Shown: positions 27,315 through 35,519 of the stretch, piece by piece
How the letters are laid out: each line of letters opens with the position of its first letter
How positions within the stretch are numbered: the stretch's first letter is position 1
DNA from: Actinomycetota bacterium
GTDB taxonomy: Bacteria > Actinomycetota > Acidimicrobiia > Acidimicrobiales > Ilumatobacteraceae
Assembly: GCA_030645495.1 (NCBI GenBank)
Contig: JAUSLV010000033.1
Span: 339,715 to 403,714 of the forward strand
DNA length: 64,000 bases
Direction of reading: 5' to 3'
Made by a program: the position numbers and the translations under genes
The notes under the pieces: generated by a model
The model's input: the letters and a program-made list of their open reading frames with translations, nothing else
The model's database searches: none
What the model was told of the DNA's origin: nothing

Positions 27315-28325
27315 TCAGCCGTGCGTGTTCACCGATGACAACTCGCCGGTGGGGAACTGGGTGGCAGCACTCGTCCAGACGTAGTTGGGCAGGCGTTCGG
27401 TGAAGCCGTTCGCCCAGAACAGCACTCGATAGGTGATGCGGGCCTCGATCGTCACGCTGCCCGGGCCGGGCGGTGTCCACATGCACGCGCCGTTGACGCC
27501 GGGCGTGGCATGGTCGGGCAGCGTCGGGAAGGCCGGCAGCGCGACCGCGTCGGACGAGGGTGTGACGCCCGACGGCACACACGGCACGATGCCGTCGAAC
27601 GCCGGTGAGGGCTCGGCCGGGTCGGGGGTGAACACCACGTGGAAGTCGAGCGCCAGCGGCGTCACGTACAAGTACATCAGCCAGCCGCGCCACGACTCGG
27701 AGTTCGACTGGTGCGGCCGCCACGCGCCGGGGTTGATGGCCAGCCACGCCGGGTAGCGGGTGACCAACCCGCCCCACCGGTCGACCACCGGGTTGCGGAA
27801 CACCGTCGGCTGTGTGAGCTGCAGCTTGTTGTAGAGCCTCGTGAGGCGGCTGTGTGGGTCGATCATCGAGTCGTGCGGGTACACCAGCAAGTAGCTGATG
27901 AGATGCGCGTTGCTGTCGCAGAACACCATGAACTGCCGGAACGCAGTGGAGAGCGCGCCGCGACTGACCCCGGGGTTCACCGCCGGCTCCTCGCCGAAAC
28001 TGGCGATCGTGGTCTCGACGAAGATCCAGCGGCGGCTGTACACCGTCTGCCCGCCGGTGTAGTGCTGCCCGTCCGATGCCACCCCCGACCCCCCGGCGAC
28101 GAACGAACACGCCTGCCCGCTCCCACCCGTGGTGGCGAACAGCGAACTCGTCGGAATCGTCGTGTACCGCGCCAACCCTCCCGTGGTGTTCCGAATGTCC
28201 ACCGACCGAGCCCCCGGCACATGAATCGGTGGGTCCGCCGGCTCGTTCGATCCAGCGGCAGAGACTGGTGAACAGTGAAGGAGGAAAGCGATAAGGGTCG
28301 TACCGGCTGTACGTCTCAGAAGCAT
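27315..28325 (-). CDS. Secreted protein of unknown function
   Basis: A 336-residue exported protein with a signal peptide (LLRR, hydrophobic core, VSAAG). Beyond that it is beta-rich with Trp-containing segments (RRWIFVETT, SESWRGWLMYLYV, PNYVWTSA) and four Cys. No family was recognised. Its ATG overlaps the 3' end of the upstream lipoprotein gene by 10 bp, so the two are probably co-translated. Confidence 0.75.
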   Translation of the reverse strand: MLLRRTAGTTLIAFLLHCSPVSAAGSNEPADPPIHVPGARSVDIRNTTGGLARYTTIPTSSLFATTGGSGQACSFVAGGSGVASDGQHYTGGQTVYSRRWIFVETTIASFGEEPAVNPGVSRGALSTAFRQFMVFCDSNAHLISYLLVYPHDSMIDPHSRLTRLYNKLQLTQPTVFRNPVVDRWGGLVTRYPAWLAINPGAWRPHQSNSESWRGWLMYLYVTPLALDFHVVFTPDPAEPSPAFDGIVPCVPSGVTPSSDAVALPAFPTLPDHATPGVNGACMWTPPGPGSVTIEARITYRVLFWANGFTERLPNYVWTSAATQFPTGELSSVNTHG

Positions 28326-29065
28326 GCGTCCGGCTGCTTTCCGACCTGCTCAATGACCCATCCTTCTGCCGTAGACAACAGCCTCATACCGATTCCACTT
28401 GGGACGACGCCAGGCGTGGAGCCGGCAGCAAGAGATCCGTCAGGCAGCCTGAAGACGCCACCGTCGAGCACACAATCGAAGACGATGGCGGTGGCATCGG
28501 AACGGTCCTCGCCTAGGACCACGGGCCGGAGTACGACGCCAACATCAAGATCGCCAACTTGACCCTGCGCTCGCCGCCCTTCGAGGTTCACTCGGTACTG
28601 CTCGCCGCCGTCGGCGTAGTAGCGCGTCCAACCTTCGAGATCCAGGTCGATCGGGTCGGTGGTGATGGCGGTGAAGTACGTGAGTCGGGCCATGAGGTAG
28701 GCCTCGATGACGGGGACGTCGTCGTCGTTCAGCACCCAGGTGATGCCGTGTTCGATGTCTTCCTCGATGGGGAGGTAGACCCACAGCCCGGGCATCAGCA
28801 GGTACACCAGGCCGGGGTCGGTGACGCCGGGTGCCGAGTCGACGAGTGTCCACGGGCCGTCGGCGGCGAGCGACACCGCGCCGTCGGGCACGGTGGCCGC
28901 GACGGTGGTGGTGCTGGCCTCGCTGGCAACCGTGGTGGTGCTGGCCGGCACCGAGGCGGTGGACACCACCGTGTCGAGCGTGGCGGGTGCGGCATTGCCG
29001 CCCGAGTCGCAGGCCGCCAGCAGCCCGGCGACGAGCACGAGCGCTGTTCGAGTGATTGGTCGCAT
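28316..29065 (-). CDS. Putative lipoprotein of unknown function
   Basis: A 249-residue lipoprotein. The ATG at 29065 gives MRPITRTALVLVAGLLAACDS with lipobox LAAC and follows a GGAGG box. A Ser/Thr/Val-rich linker (about 30-60) precedes a mostly beta domain with two Cys near the C-terminus (VFDCVLDGG, QPDACF). No family recognised. Upstream, TAATAAT (complement of 29142-29148) is a good -10, and hairpins CCGGA-CCT-TCCGG and GCCTC-rich repeats lie in the leader. Confidence 0.78.
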   Translation of the reverse strand: MRPITRTALVLVAGLLAACDSGGNAAPATLDTVVSTASVPASTTTVASEASTTTVAATVPDGAVSLAADGPWTLVDSAPGVTDPGLVYLLMPGLWVYLPIEEDIEHGITWVLNDDDVPVIEAYLMARLTYFTAITTDPIDLDLEGWTRYYADGGEQYRVNLEGRRAQGQVGDLDVGVVLRPVVLGEDRSDATAIVFDCVLDGGVFRLPDGSLAAGSTPGVVPSGIGMRLLSTAEGWVIEQVGKQPDACF

Positions 29066-29141
29066 CAGGTGCCTCCAGAAGTGCCGCCTCCGGCGAGGCG
29101 TGCCACCTCCACTGGGCACACCGAACCGGACCTTCCGGCGA

Positions 29142-29148
29142 ATTATTA
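29142..29148 (-). promoter_or_regulatory. Candidate -10 for the lipoprotein gene
   Basis: TAATAAT on the minus strand, the most AT-rich motif in this region, lies 77 bp upstream of the ATG at 29065. The leader between them contains a CCGGA/TCCGG hairpin (29127-29139) and a GGAGG ribosome binding site. Confidence 0.35.
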
Positions 29149-29204
29149 ACCGAACAGGTCGTCAGGTATCCAGTCCCAGCGCGCGATCTTGACGATCCCG
29201 TGAG

Positions 29205-30092
29205 TCACTGCAGCACCCACCCCTCCTCGTCGATGACCATGCAAGGATCGACGTGCGGCGGTAGCTCCGGCGCGAACCGGGCTGCCAGCGCGCCTGTCGC
29301 ATCGAGCGTCGTCAGGTGTCGGGCGAGGGCCACCACCTGCTGCGCGTCCTTCACCTCGTGCACGGTGGCATCGAGATCGACGGTGCTCGGCCACACCTCG
29401 GCGAACACGATCGCGTCGTCGCGTCCCGCGCACGGGTCGCGGGTGAGGCCGGTCTCGAACGGCCACACGCTGGCTCGGGAGGCGAGCGCGGGGCAGTGGC
29501 GCAGCCGGTGCAGCACGGGAATGCCGGTGAGCACCTGGCTGCCCACGGCCCCGGCCCCCAGCAGTTGCCACGCCGGGAAGGGTCGGCGCCCGCTGATCGA
29601 GCGCAGCTGTTCCTCGGCGCGCCGCAACGCGAGTGGACCCTCGCCCGCGGGGCGGCGAGTGGTGAGGTGGGCCGAGGCACGGGCCGGGGGAACGCCCCAG
29701 AAGCGGTTGTCGCCGAGTCGGGCGTTGAGGTCGGCGGCCACCTGCCAGCGGTTGTTGCGGTTGCGCTCGTCGTCGGCGAGGTGCTCGGCGAGGTGTTGCC
29801 ACACCGCTCGCCATGGCGGTGCGCCCACCAGGCCGACGGCGGCGGCGAACCCGGCCGGGTAGCCGAACGAGAAGTCGAAGCCCACGAGCACCCGACGCCC
29901 TTCGTGTGCCGTGAGCGCGGCCTCGATCTCCGTCGCGGCCGCGCCCCGGGTCGATATGTTGCGCGGCTGGGCGGCGTCGGGTCTGTCGGCATCGAGCTCG
30001 GCCACCCAGATCGAGTCGGCGCCCCGCTTGGGGGTGGAGTTGGCGCTCCAGTCGACGACCACGATCACGTCGAACAATCGGTCGTGGCGCAC
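29205..30092 (-). CDS. Conserved protein with N-terminal VDWSA motif, function unknown
   Basis: A 295-residue soluble protein starting with GTG. It opens IVVVDWSANSTPKRGADSIWVAEL, a strand followed by a conserved acidic residue typical of RNase-H-like or DUF429-like folds. Other notable blocks are GFDFSFGYPAGF, NRFWGVPPA, FPAWQLLGAGAVGSQVLTG and VWPFETGL...VFAEVWPS, the last suggesting a second conserved acidic residue. No signal or membrane segments. A perfect GGTTCGAACC palindrome abuts the start. Homologues are sometimes linked to cofactor biosynthesis, but I cannot assign a reaction. Confidence 0.75.
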   Translation of the reverse strand: MRHDRLFDVIVVVDWSANSTPKRGADSIWVAELDADRPDAAQPRNISTRGAAATEIEAALTAHEGRRVLVGFDFSFGYPAGFAAAVGLVGAPPWRAVWQHLAEHLADDERNRNNRWQVAADLNARLGDNRFWGVPPARASAHLTTRRPAGEGPLALRRAEEQLRSISGRRPFPAWQLLGAGAVGSQVLTGIPVLHRLRHCPALASRASVWPFETGLTRDPCAGRDDAIVFAEVWPSTVDLDATVHEVKDAQQVVALARHLTTLDATGALAARFAPELPPHVDPCMVIDEEGWVLQ

Positions 30093-30139
30093 GGTTCGAA
30101 CCTAGTTACCTTGTCACACCCTCGTGCTTGACTACGTAC

Positions 30140-31387
30140 ATGAGTTCGCTGCTCGTTCCCGATGTCGAGGCGGTGCGGGCGATGTCGCCTGCCCAGCTGG
30201 AGGCGTTGGCTCGCGAGCTCGATGGTGTGCGTCGGGAGGCCGAGTCGGCGTTGGCGACGTTGGTGCATCGGGTCGAAGAGACGGGCGCGTACCGGCGTGA
30301 TGGGCATCGTGGTGTGCGGGCGTGGGGGATGGCGGCGTGCAATTGGTCGCTGCCCGAGTCGGCCCGGTTCGTGAAGGCAGGCCACCTGTTGGCCCGCTTC
30401 CCCTCGGCGTCGGGAATGGGTGTGGCCCAGTTGCAGGCGCTGGCGGCGGTGGCCGCGAACCCGCGAGTGTCACCTCACTTGGACGAAGCCGAGGGCTTGT
30501 TGGTGGGCCAAGCCGCGGTGCTGGACTTCTCCGACTACGCGTGCCTGTTGCGCGCATGGGAAGCCGCCGCCGACCCGGATGGCGCGCACGCCGATCACGA
30601 ACGCGCCCATCGCGAACGCGAAGCCACGCTCTCCCAGGTGGGGGCGAAGGCGTACTTCAACGCGCAGGGCGGCGCGGTCGCTGGTGCACAGCTGAAAGAA
30701 GTGTTCGAGGCGTTCGTGCACACCGAGTTCCTGGCCGACTGGGAAGCCGGGGTAGCGATCCACGGCGAAGCGATGTCGGTGGCGTTGATGGCGCGCACCG
30801 AACGCCAGCGCCGGTTCGATGCGATGATGGCCGTGTTCGCCGCTGCCGCCGGCTCGGGTGTGCTCGCCAACTTCGAACCGATCGTCAACGTGCTGGTCGA
30901 TCAGGCCACCTTCGAACACGCCCTGGTGAAAGCGTTGGGCGGGTCGCCCGAACCACTCGACCCCAGTGTGGCGCACCGCTGCGAAACCGCCGACGGCGTG
31001 CAACTCGACCCGATCGATGTGCTGGTCGCCGCCGCGGTCGGCCACGTGCGCCGGGTCGTGCTCGACTCGGCCGGGGTGGTCGTCGACTTGGGTCGCAAAC
31101 AGCGGCTGTTCACCGGCCCGCTGCGCGACATTCTGCTGGCTCTGGCACGGCATTGCTTCGGGCCGGGCTGTCACCACCCACCACGCCAGGTCGACCACGT
31201 ACTCCCGTTCTCGATTGCAGGGCCCACCGCCGCCTGGAACGGCGGCCCCGCCTGCGGGCACCACAACCGATGGCGCGCCACCCACGGCTACACCGTCGTG
31301 CGCGACCAACACGGCCACTGGCACCACTACCGCCCCGACGGCACCGAAGTCGGCTGGCGTGCGGCTGTGCCCATGGCCGGGGCGTGA
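30140..31387 (+). CDS. DUF222/HNH endonuclease-type protein
   Basis: A 415-residue protein with an N-terminal DUF222 (13E12-repeat family) helical domain and a C-terminal HNH motif: CHHPPRQVDHVLPFS...NGGPACGHHNRWRATHGY, which has the paired His and final Asn/His. These genes are multicopy in actinobacteria; some accompany mobile elements, but function is unproved. ATG at 30140 chosen over the in-frame TTG at 30128. A related gene is cut by the window end at 63161-64000. Confidence 0.88.
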   Translation: MSSLLVPDVEAVRAMSPAQLEALARELDGVRREAESALATLVHRVEETGAYRRDGHRGVRAWGMAACNWSLPESARFVKAGHLLARFPSASGMGVAQLQALAAVAANPRVSPHLDEAEGLLVGQAAVLDFSDYACLLRAWEAAADPDGAHADHERAHREREATLSQVGAKAYFNAQGGAVAGAQLKEVFEAFVHTEFLADWEAGVAIHGEAMSVALMARTERQRRFDAMMAVFAAAAGSGVLANFEPIVNVLVDQATFEHALVKALGGSPEPLDPSVAHRCETADGVQLDPIDVLVAAAVGHVRRVVLDSAGVVVDLGRKQRLFTGPLRDILLALARHCFGPGCHHPPRQVDHVLPFSIAGPTAAWNGGPACGHHNRWRATHGYTVVRDQHGHWHHYRPDGTEVGWRAAVPMAGA

Positions 31388-31410
31388 GGAGGGGGCGTAC
31401 AGTCGGCCCC

Positions 31411-31668
31411 ATGTGTCGCAACATCACCACACTGCGCGGGCTGGAACCCGTGGCCACCACCGAGGAGATCGAGGCCGCCGCGCGTCAGTACGTGCGCAAG
31501 GTGAGCGGGGTGCAGAAGCCCACCGCTGCCACCGAGACCGCGTTCGAACACGCGGTCGCCGAGATCGCCCACATCACCGCCCACCTGCTGGAAGCGCTGC
31601 CGCCGCGCAAGTCGCCGCCGCCCACGCTGCCGCCGCTGCGGCGGATCAAGATCGCCCGCCCGGCCTGA
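31411..31668 (+). CDS. DUF2277 family protein
   Basis: An 85-residue protein beginning MCRNITTLRGLEP, the signature of DUF2277: an N-terminal Cys-Arg-Asn-Ile motif and a helical body (ATTEEIEAAARQYVRKVSG), then a Pro-rich tail. Function unknown in the family. It starts 23 bp after the HNH gene. A longer frame covering it is a shadow of that gene. Confidence 0.85.
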   Translation: MCRNITTLRGLEPVATTEEIEAAARQYVRKVSGVQKPTAATETAFEHAVAEIAHITAHLLEALPPRKSPPPTLPPLRRIKIARPA

Positions 31669-31671
31669 GGA

Positions 31672-32196
31672 TCAGGCGGTGGCGTCGGTGAGCAGGTCGT
31701 TCAGCAGCGCCTCGTCGACCGCGCCGAACAGCTGCTGCGTGCCGCCGGCGGCGTCGATGATCACCAGCGCCGGCTGGCCGGGCACGCCGTAGCGGGAGAA
31801 CACTTCACCATCGTCGTCGCTGATCTGCGGGAACGTGAGCCCGTGCTTGTCGATGAACCCTTGGAAGGCAGCGTCGTCACCGAACCAGGCGACGCCGACG
31901 AATTGCACCTTGCCGGCCCATTGTTTGCTGACCGCCTCGACCGAGGGGGCTTCGTGGTTGCAGGTGCTTCAAGTGGGCGCCCAGAACCACAGCGCCACGG
32001 TGGTGCCTGCGTACTGAGCGAGATCGATCGTGCCGCCGCCCACGAGCGGCGCAGTGAGCTGCAGTGCCTCGGGGGCCTCGCCGTTCGCCGACGCTGTGGC
32101 GGGCGGCGCGGCACTGGACGACGGGCGCGACCCCTCGTTGCCACAGCCGGCCAACACCACGCCGAGCACCGCGAGGGAGGCGAGTACACGGCGCAT
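31672..32196 (-). CDS. Probable selenocysteine-containing TlpA/ResA-like lipoprotein
   Basis: Read through one in-frame TGA (31969-31971), the product is a complete 174-residue thioredoxin-fold lipoprotein. A lipobox (VVLAGC) precedes a linker and a redoxin domain: TVALWFWAPT-U-STC, with the TGA exactly at the first Cys of the CxxC (U76-S-T-C79), then VGVAWFGDD and the cis-Pro region GVPGQPALVIID. Both halves are in one frame and full family length. A hairpin with a GGUC loop sits 19-38 nt after the UGA. The protein would be an exported disulfide/selenylsulfide oxidoreductase. Alternatives are a nonsense mutation or a sequence error. No sel genes lie in the window. Confidence 0.65.
31931..31950 (-). 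promoter_or_regulatory. Candidate bacterial SECIS hairpin
   Basis: On the minus strand, bases +19 to +38 after the UGA can fold with an upper stem CCUC/GAGG, apical loop GGUC (positions +27 to +30), one C.C mismatch and a lower stem GCC/GGU. The E. coli fdhF SECIS also presents GGUC in its loop, and the UGA-to-loop distance here is within the range known for bacterial SECIS elements. Confidence 0.5.
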
Positions 32197-32229
32197 GGAG
32201 CGCAGGTTACCTCTAGCCTGTGCGTCGCC

Positions 32230-32649
32230 ATGCGCACCCGTACCCTGCTCCTGCTCGCCGTCACCTGCGGCCTGGCGATCCTGCTGGCGGGCGGCATCCA
32301 GCTGTTACGGCTGGCCAACCAGGAGACCACCGAAGCGTTGGGTGTGGGCGACAGGGGCACGGCCGGCGATGCCGTGGTCGTGGTGAACAGCATCGCCGAG
32401 GCCGATGGCGTCATCGTCGTCACTGTCACGCTGTCGGGTGTCGTCGATGCCTCGGGGCTGAATGCGTTCACGTTGGTGGGCGTGCCCAAGCCGGTCGACC
32501 TGATCGCCGGCGGCGCCGACGCATGCACCGGCTTCACGATCGAAGCCGTCACCTGCACGCTGTCGTTCCCCACCGACGAGTTCACCACCAGGGATCGTCA
32601 ACTGCTGTTCATCCGTGCCGAGGAGCAGGTTCGCTGGAGACTGGTGTGA
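32230..32649 (+). CDS. Small membrane-anchored protein, unknown function
   Basis: A 139-residue protein with one N-terminal hydrophobic segment (TLLLLAVTCGLAILLAGG) serving as anchor or uncleaved signal, then a beta-rich extracytoplasmic domain with two Cys (ADACTGFTIEAVTCTLSF) that could form a disulfide. It is divergent from the TlpA-like gene across 33 bp, so an exported thiol-redox pairing is possible. Family unknown. Confidence 0.7.
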   Translation: MRTRTLLLLAVTCGLAILLAGGIQLLRLANQETTEALGVGDRGTAGDAVVVVNSIAEADGVIVVTVTLSGVVDASGLNAFTLVGVPKPVDLIAGGADACTGFTIEAVTCTLSFPTDEFTTRDRQLLFIRAEEQVRWRLV

Positions 32650-32661
32650 TCGCCGGTACCG

Positions 32662-32673
32662 TTGCCCGGGCAA
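32662..32673. promoter_or_regulatory. TTGCCCGGGCAA palindrome upstream of lpd
   Basis: A perfect 12-bp palindrome 27 bp before the lpd start codon, between the stop of the small membrane protein gene and AAGGAG. It could be an operator for the lpd-E2-lipBA unit, or part of a small hairpin in the leader. Confidence 0.3.
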
Positions 32674-32700
32674 TCGTTGGGTGAGAAGGAGCTAGAGCCG

Positions 32701-34119
32701 ATGGAGCAGCAGCAGTTCGACGTGGTGGTGATCGGTGGCGGCCCCGGCGGATACGGAGCTGCGCTCTACGCCACGTCGGCCGGCCTGAATGTCGCGCTGG
32801 TCGAGAAGGGCGCGCTGGGCGGCACCTGCCTCAACCGTGGGTGCATTCCCGCGAAGGCGTTCCTCGAGACCGCCGCGGTGAACCGTCATGTGGCGCATGC
32901 CGCCGAGTTCGGCATCGAGACCAATGGCATCTCGTCGGTCAACTTCGGCGCCGCCCAGGCCCGCAAGCAGAAGATCGTCGACGGCATCGTGAAGAGCCTC
33001 GGCACGTTCATGAAGTCGAAGAAGATCACGATCCTCGACGGTGTGGGCACGCTGGGCGCCGACCGCACCGTCACCGTCGCCCACCCCGACGGCTCCAGCA
33101 GCACGCTCACCGGCACCAACGTGATCCTCGCCTCGGGTTCCGTGCCGCGCACGATCCCCGGCTTCGAGCCCGCCGGCCCGGTGATGACCAGCGACGAAGT
33201 GTTGATGCTCGACTATGTGCCGCAGCGGGTCGCGGTCATCGGTGGCGGTGCCATCGGCTGCGAGTTCGCCAGCACGTTCGCCGACCTCGGCGCCACCGTC
33301 ACGATCCTCGAGGGGCTGCCGAAGATCCTGCCCGGGCTCGACACCGACGTGGCCAACGTGGTGGTGCGCAGCTTCAAGAAGAAGCAGATCGACATCCGCA
33401 CCGGCGTGAAGGTGTTGGGCCACACGCCCAACGGCGCCGGCGGCACGACGGTGCACTTCGGCGCCACCGACGCCGATGTCGAGAACCTCGAGGTCGACGC
33501 GGTGGTCGTCAGCATCGGCCGCCGCCCCTACGCCGACCAGCTCGGTCTGCAGGGAACCGCCGTGCAGGTCACCGACCGCGGCTTCGTCGAGGTCGACGAG
33601 TACTGCCGCACCGGCGAGCCCGGTGTGTACGCCGTGGGCGACCTGATCAACACGCCCGCGTTGGCCCACGTGGGCTACGCCGAGGCGATCCTGGTCACCA
33701 AGCACATCCTCAACGAAGCGCCGCTGCCGATCCGCTACGACCGTGTGCCGTGGGCGATCTACTGCCACCCCGAGGTGGCCTTCGCCGGTCCCAGCGAGGA
33801 GGCCGCTCGCGAGGCCGGCTTCGACGTGGTGGTGGCCAAGCACCAGTTCCGCGCGAACAGCCGTGCCCAGATCCTCGGCGAACTCGACGGCCTGGTGAAG
33901 GTCATCGCCAAGCGCGACGCCAACGGCAATGCCGGCCAGATCCTCGGCGTGCACATGGTGGGCCCGTGGGTCACCGAGCAGCTCAGCGGCGGCTACCTTG
34001 CCGTCAACTGGGAAGCCACGGTGGCGGAAACCGCCGAGTTCATCCAACCCCATCCCAGTCTCACCGAGTTGTTCGGCGAGACCGTGCTGTCGCTCACCGG
34101 CCGCAGCCTGAACGCTTAA
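32701..34119 (+). CDS. lpdA: Dihydrolipoyl dehydrogenase (E3)
   Basis: A 472-residue flavoprotein that reoxidises dihydrolipoyl groups of 2-oxoacid dehydrogenases with NAD. Motifs in order: FAD site VVIGGGPGGYGAALYA, redox disulfide GGTCLNRGCIP, NAD site VIGGGAIGCEFASTF, second FAD block VYAVGDLI and the C-terminal active-site HPSLTE with its catalytic His. ATG at 32701 follows AAGGAG by 8 nt. First gene of the lpd-E2-lipBA operon, 11 bp before E2. Confidence 0.96.
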   Translation: MEQQQFDVVVIGGGPGGYGAALYATSAGLNVALVEKGALGGTCLNRGCIPAKAFLETAAVNRHVAHAAEFGIETNGISSVNFGAAQARKQKIVDGIVKSLGTFMKSKKITILDGVGTLGADRTVTVAHPDGSSSTLTGTNVILASGSVPRTIPGFEPAGPVMTSDEVLMLDYVPQRVAVIGGGAIGCEFASTFADLGATVTILEGLPKILPGLDTDVANVVVRSFKKKQIDIRTGVKVLGHTPNGAGGTTVHFGATDADVENLEVDAVVVSIGRRPYADQLGLQGTAVQVTDRGFVEVDEYCRTGEPGVYAVGDLINTPALAHVGYAEAILVTKHILNEAPLPIRYDRVPWAIYCHPEVAFAGPSEEAAREAGFDVVVAKHQFRANSRAQILGELDGLVKVIAKRDANGNAGQILGVHMVGPWVTEQLSGGYLAVNWEATVAETAEFIQPHPSLTELFGETVLSLTGRSLNA

Positions 34120-34130
34120 GGACACTCGAG

Positions 34131-35519
34131 ATGGCTGATGTCACCTTGCCGCAACTGGGCGAAACCGTCACCGAGGGCACGATCACCCGTTGGTTCAAGA
34201 AGGTCGGCGACACCGTCGCGGCCGATGAGGCGCTGTTCGAGGTGAGCACCGACAAGGTCGACACGGAAGTGCCGTCGCCCGTGGCCGGCATTGTGCTCGA
34301 GATTCGTGCGGCCGAGGGCGACACCGTCCCGGTCGGCACCGTGATCGCCGTCGTCGGTGCGTCCGACGGCGCGCCCGCTGCACCTGCACCTGCGCCCGCC
34401 CCTGCGCCGGTGGTGGAGGCCCCTGCCCCGGCCCCTGCGCCCGCCGTCGAGGTACCGACCCCGACCCCGGCACCCGCACCGGCACCCGCACCCGCAGCGG
34501 CACCGGCCCCCGCACCCGCAGCGGCACCGGCCGGCGAGCACGACAGCCGACTGCTGTCGCCGGTGGTTCGCCGCCTCGTCGCCGAGCACGGCATCGATCC
34601 CGACGCGATCCCCGGCTCTGGCCCTGGCGGGCGGATCACCCGCGACGACGTGCTCGACTACATCGACGCGCATCACGCTGACGCCCCCACAGCAGCTGCC
34701 CCCGCAGCTCCGGCCGCGGCGTTGGCGGCTGCCCCCGCGCACGCGGCGATCGCCTCGGCCCCGGCACGTCCGGCCATCGCCTCCGCACCGGCGGCAGCGC
34801 CCGGCGAGCGCGACACGCTCGTGCCGCTCAGCAAAATCCGCAAGCTCACCGGCAGCCACATGCTGGCCAGCAAGGCCACCAGCCCGCACGCGTTCAGCGT
34901 GGTAGAGGTCGACTTCCACAACGTTGACGCCACTCGCGGCAAGGTGAAGGCCGAATGGAAGGCGACGGAGGGCTTCAGCCTCACGTACCTGCCGTTCATC
35001 ACCCGTGCGGTGATCGACGCCCTGGCCGAGTTCCCGCACCTCAACGCCAGCGTGGGTGCGAACGAACTGGTCGTGCACAACTACGTCGACATCGGGATCG
35101 CCGTCGATCTCGACTACGAGGGTCTGCTCGTGCCGGTGGTGCGGTCGGCCGACAGCAAGCGCCTGCGGGCCATCGCTCGCGAGATCACCGATCTCGCCGG
35201 CCGGGCCCGTACCCGCAAGCTGGGCCCCGACGAGATCTCGGGTGGCACGTTCACCATCACCAACAACGGCTCGTCGGGCAGCGTGCTCACGATGGCGGTC
35301 ATCAACCAACCGCAGGTGGCGATCCTCTCCACCGATGCGATCGTGCGCAAGCCCGTGGTGGCCAACCTGGCCGACGGCACCGAGGCGATCGTCATCCACC
35401 CGGTGGGCAACCTGGCGATGACCTGGGACCACCGTGCCTTCGACGGTGCCTATGCCGCCGGCTTCCTGGTGAAGGTGAAGCAGCTGCTCGAAACTCGCGA
35501 CTGGTCGCAGGAGCTGTAG
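34131..35519 (+). CDS. sucB: 2-oxoacid dehydrogenase E2 acyltransferase
   Basis: A 462-residue E2. Residues 1-76 form one lipoyl domain with lipoylated K42 (STDKVDT). A long Ala/Pro linker follows (about 82-135), then the peripheral subunit-binding domain (LLSPVVRRLVAEHGIDPDAI), a second Ala-rich linker and the catalytic core with DHRAFDGAYAAGF near the C-terminus. It could serve oxoglutarate or pyruvate dehydrogenase; actinobacterial SucB-like proteins often serve both, so the symbol is provisional. Start ATG at 34131. The lipBA ATG follows its stop directly. Confidence 0.93.
   Translation: MADVTLPQLGETVTEGTITRWFKKVGDTVAADEALFEVSTDKVDTEVPSPVAGIVLEIRAAEGDTVPVGTVIAVVGASDGAPAAPAPAPAPAPVVEAPAPAPAPAVEVPTPTPAPAPAPAPAAAPAPAPAAAPAGEHDSRLLSPVVRRLVAEHGIDPDAIPGSGPGGRITRDDVLDYIDAHHADAPTAAAPAAPAAALAAAPAHAAIASAPARPAIASAPAAAPGERDTLVPLSKIRKLTGSHMLASKATSPHAFSVVEVDFHNVDATRGKVKAEWKATEGFSLTYLPFITRAVIDALAEFPHLNASVGANELVVHNYVDIGIAVDLDYEGLLVPVVRSADSKRLRAIAREITDLAGRARTRKLGPDEISGGTFTITNNGSSGSVLTMAVINQPQVAILSTDAIVRKPVVANLADGTEAIVIHPVGNLAMTWDHRAFDGAYAAGFLVKVKQLLETRDWSQEL

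Noticed and set aside
30093..30102. GGTTCGAACC resembling a tRNA T-loop or attachment site
   Set aside because: Flanking bases do not form a T stem or acceptor stem on either strand, so there is no tRNA. It is kept only as a palindrome.
32841..34130. Long N-terminal extension of the E2 gene across lpd
   Set aside because: It reads lpd in another frame. The lipoyl domain begins precisely at ATG 34131.
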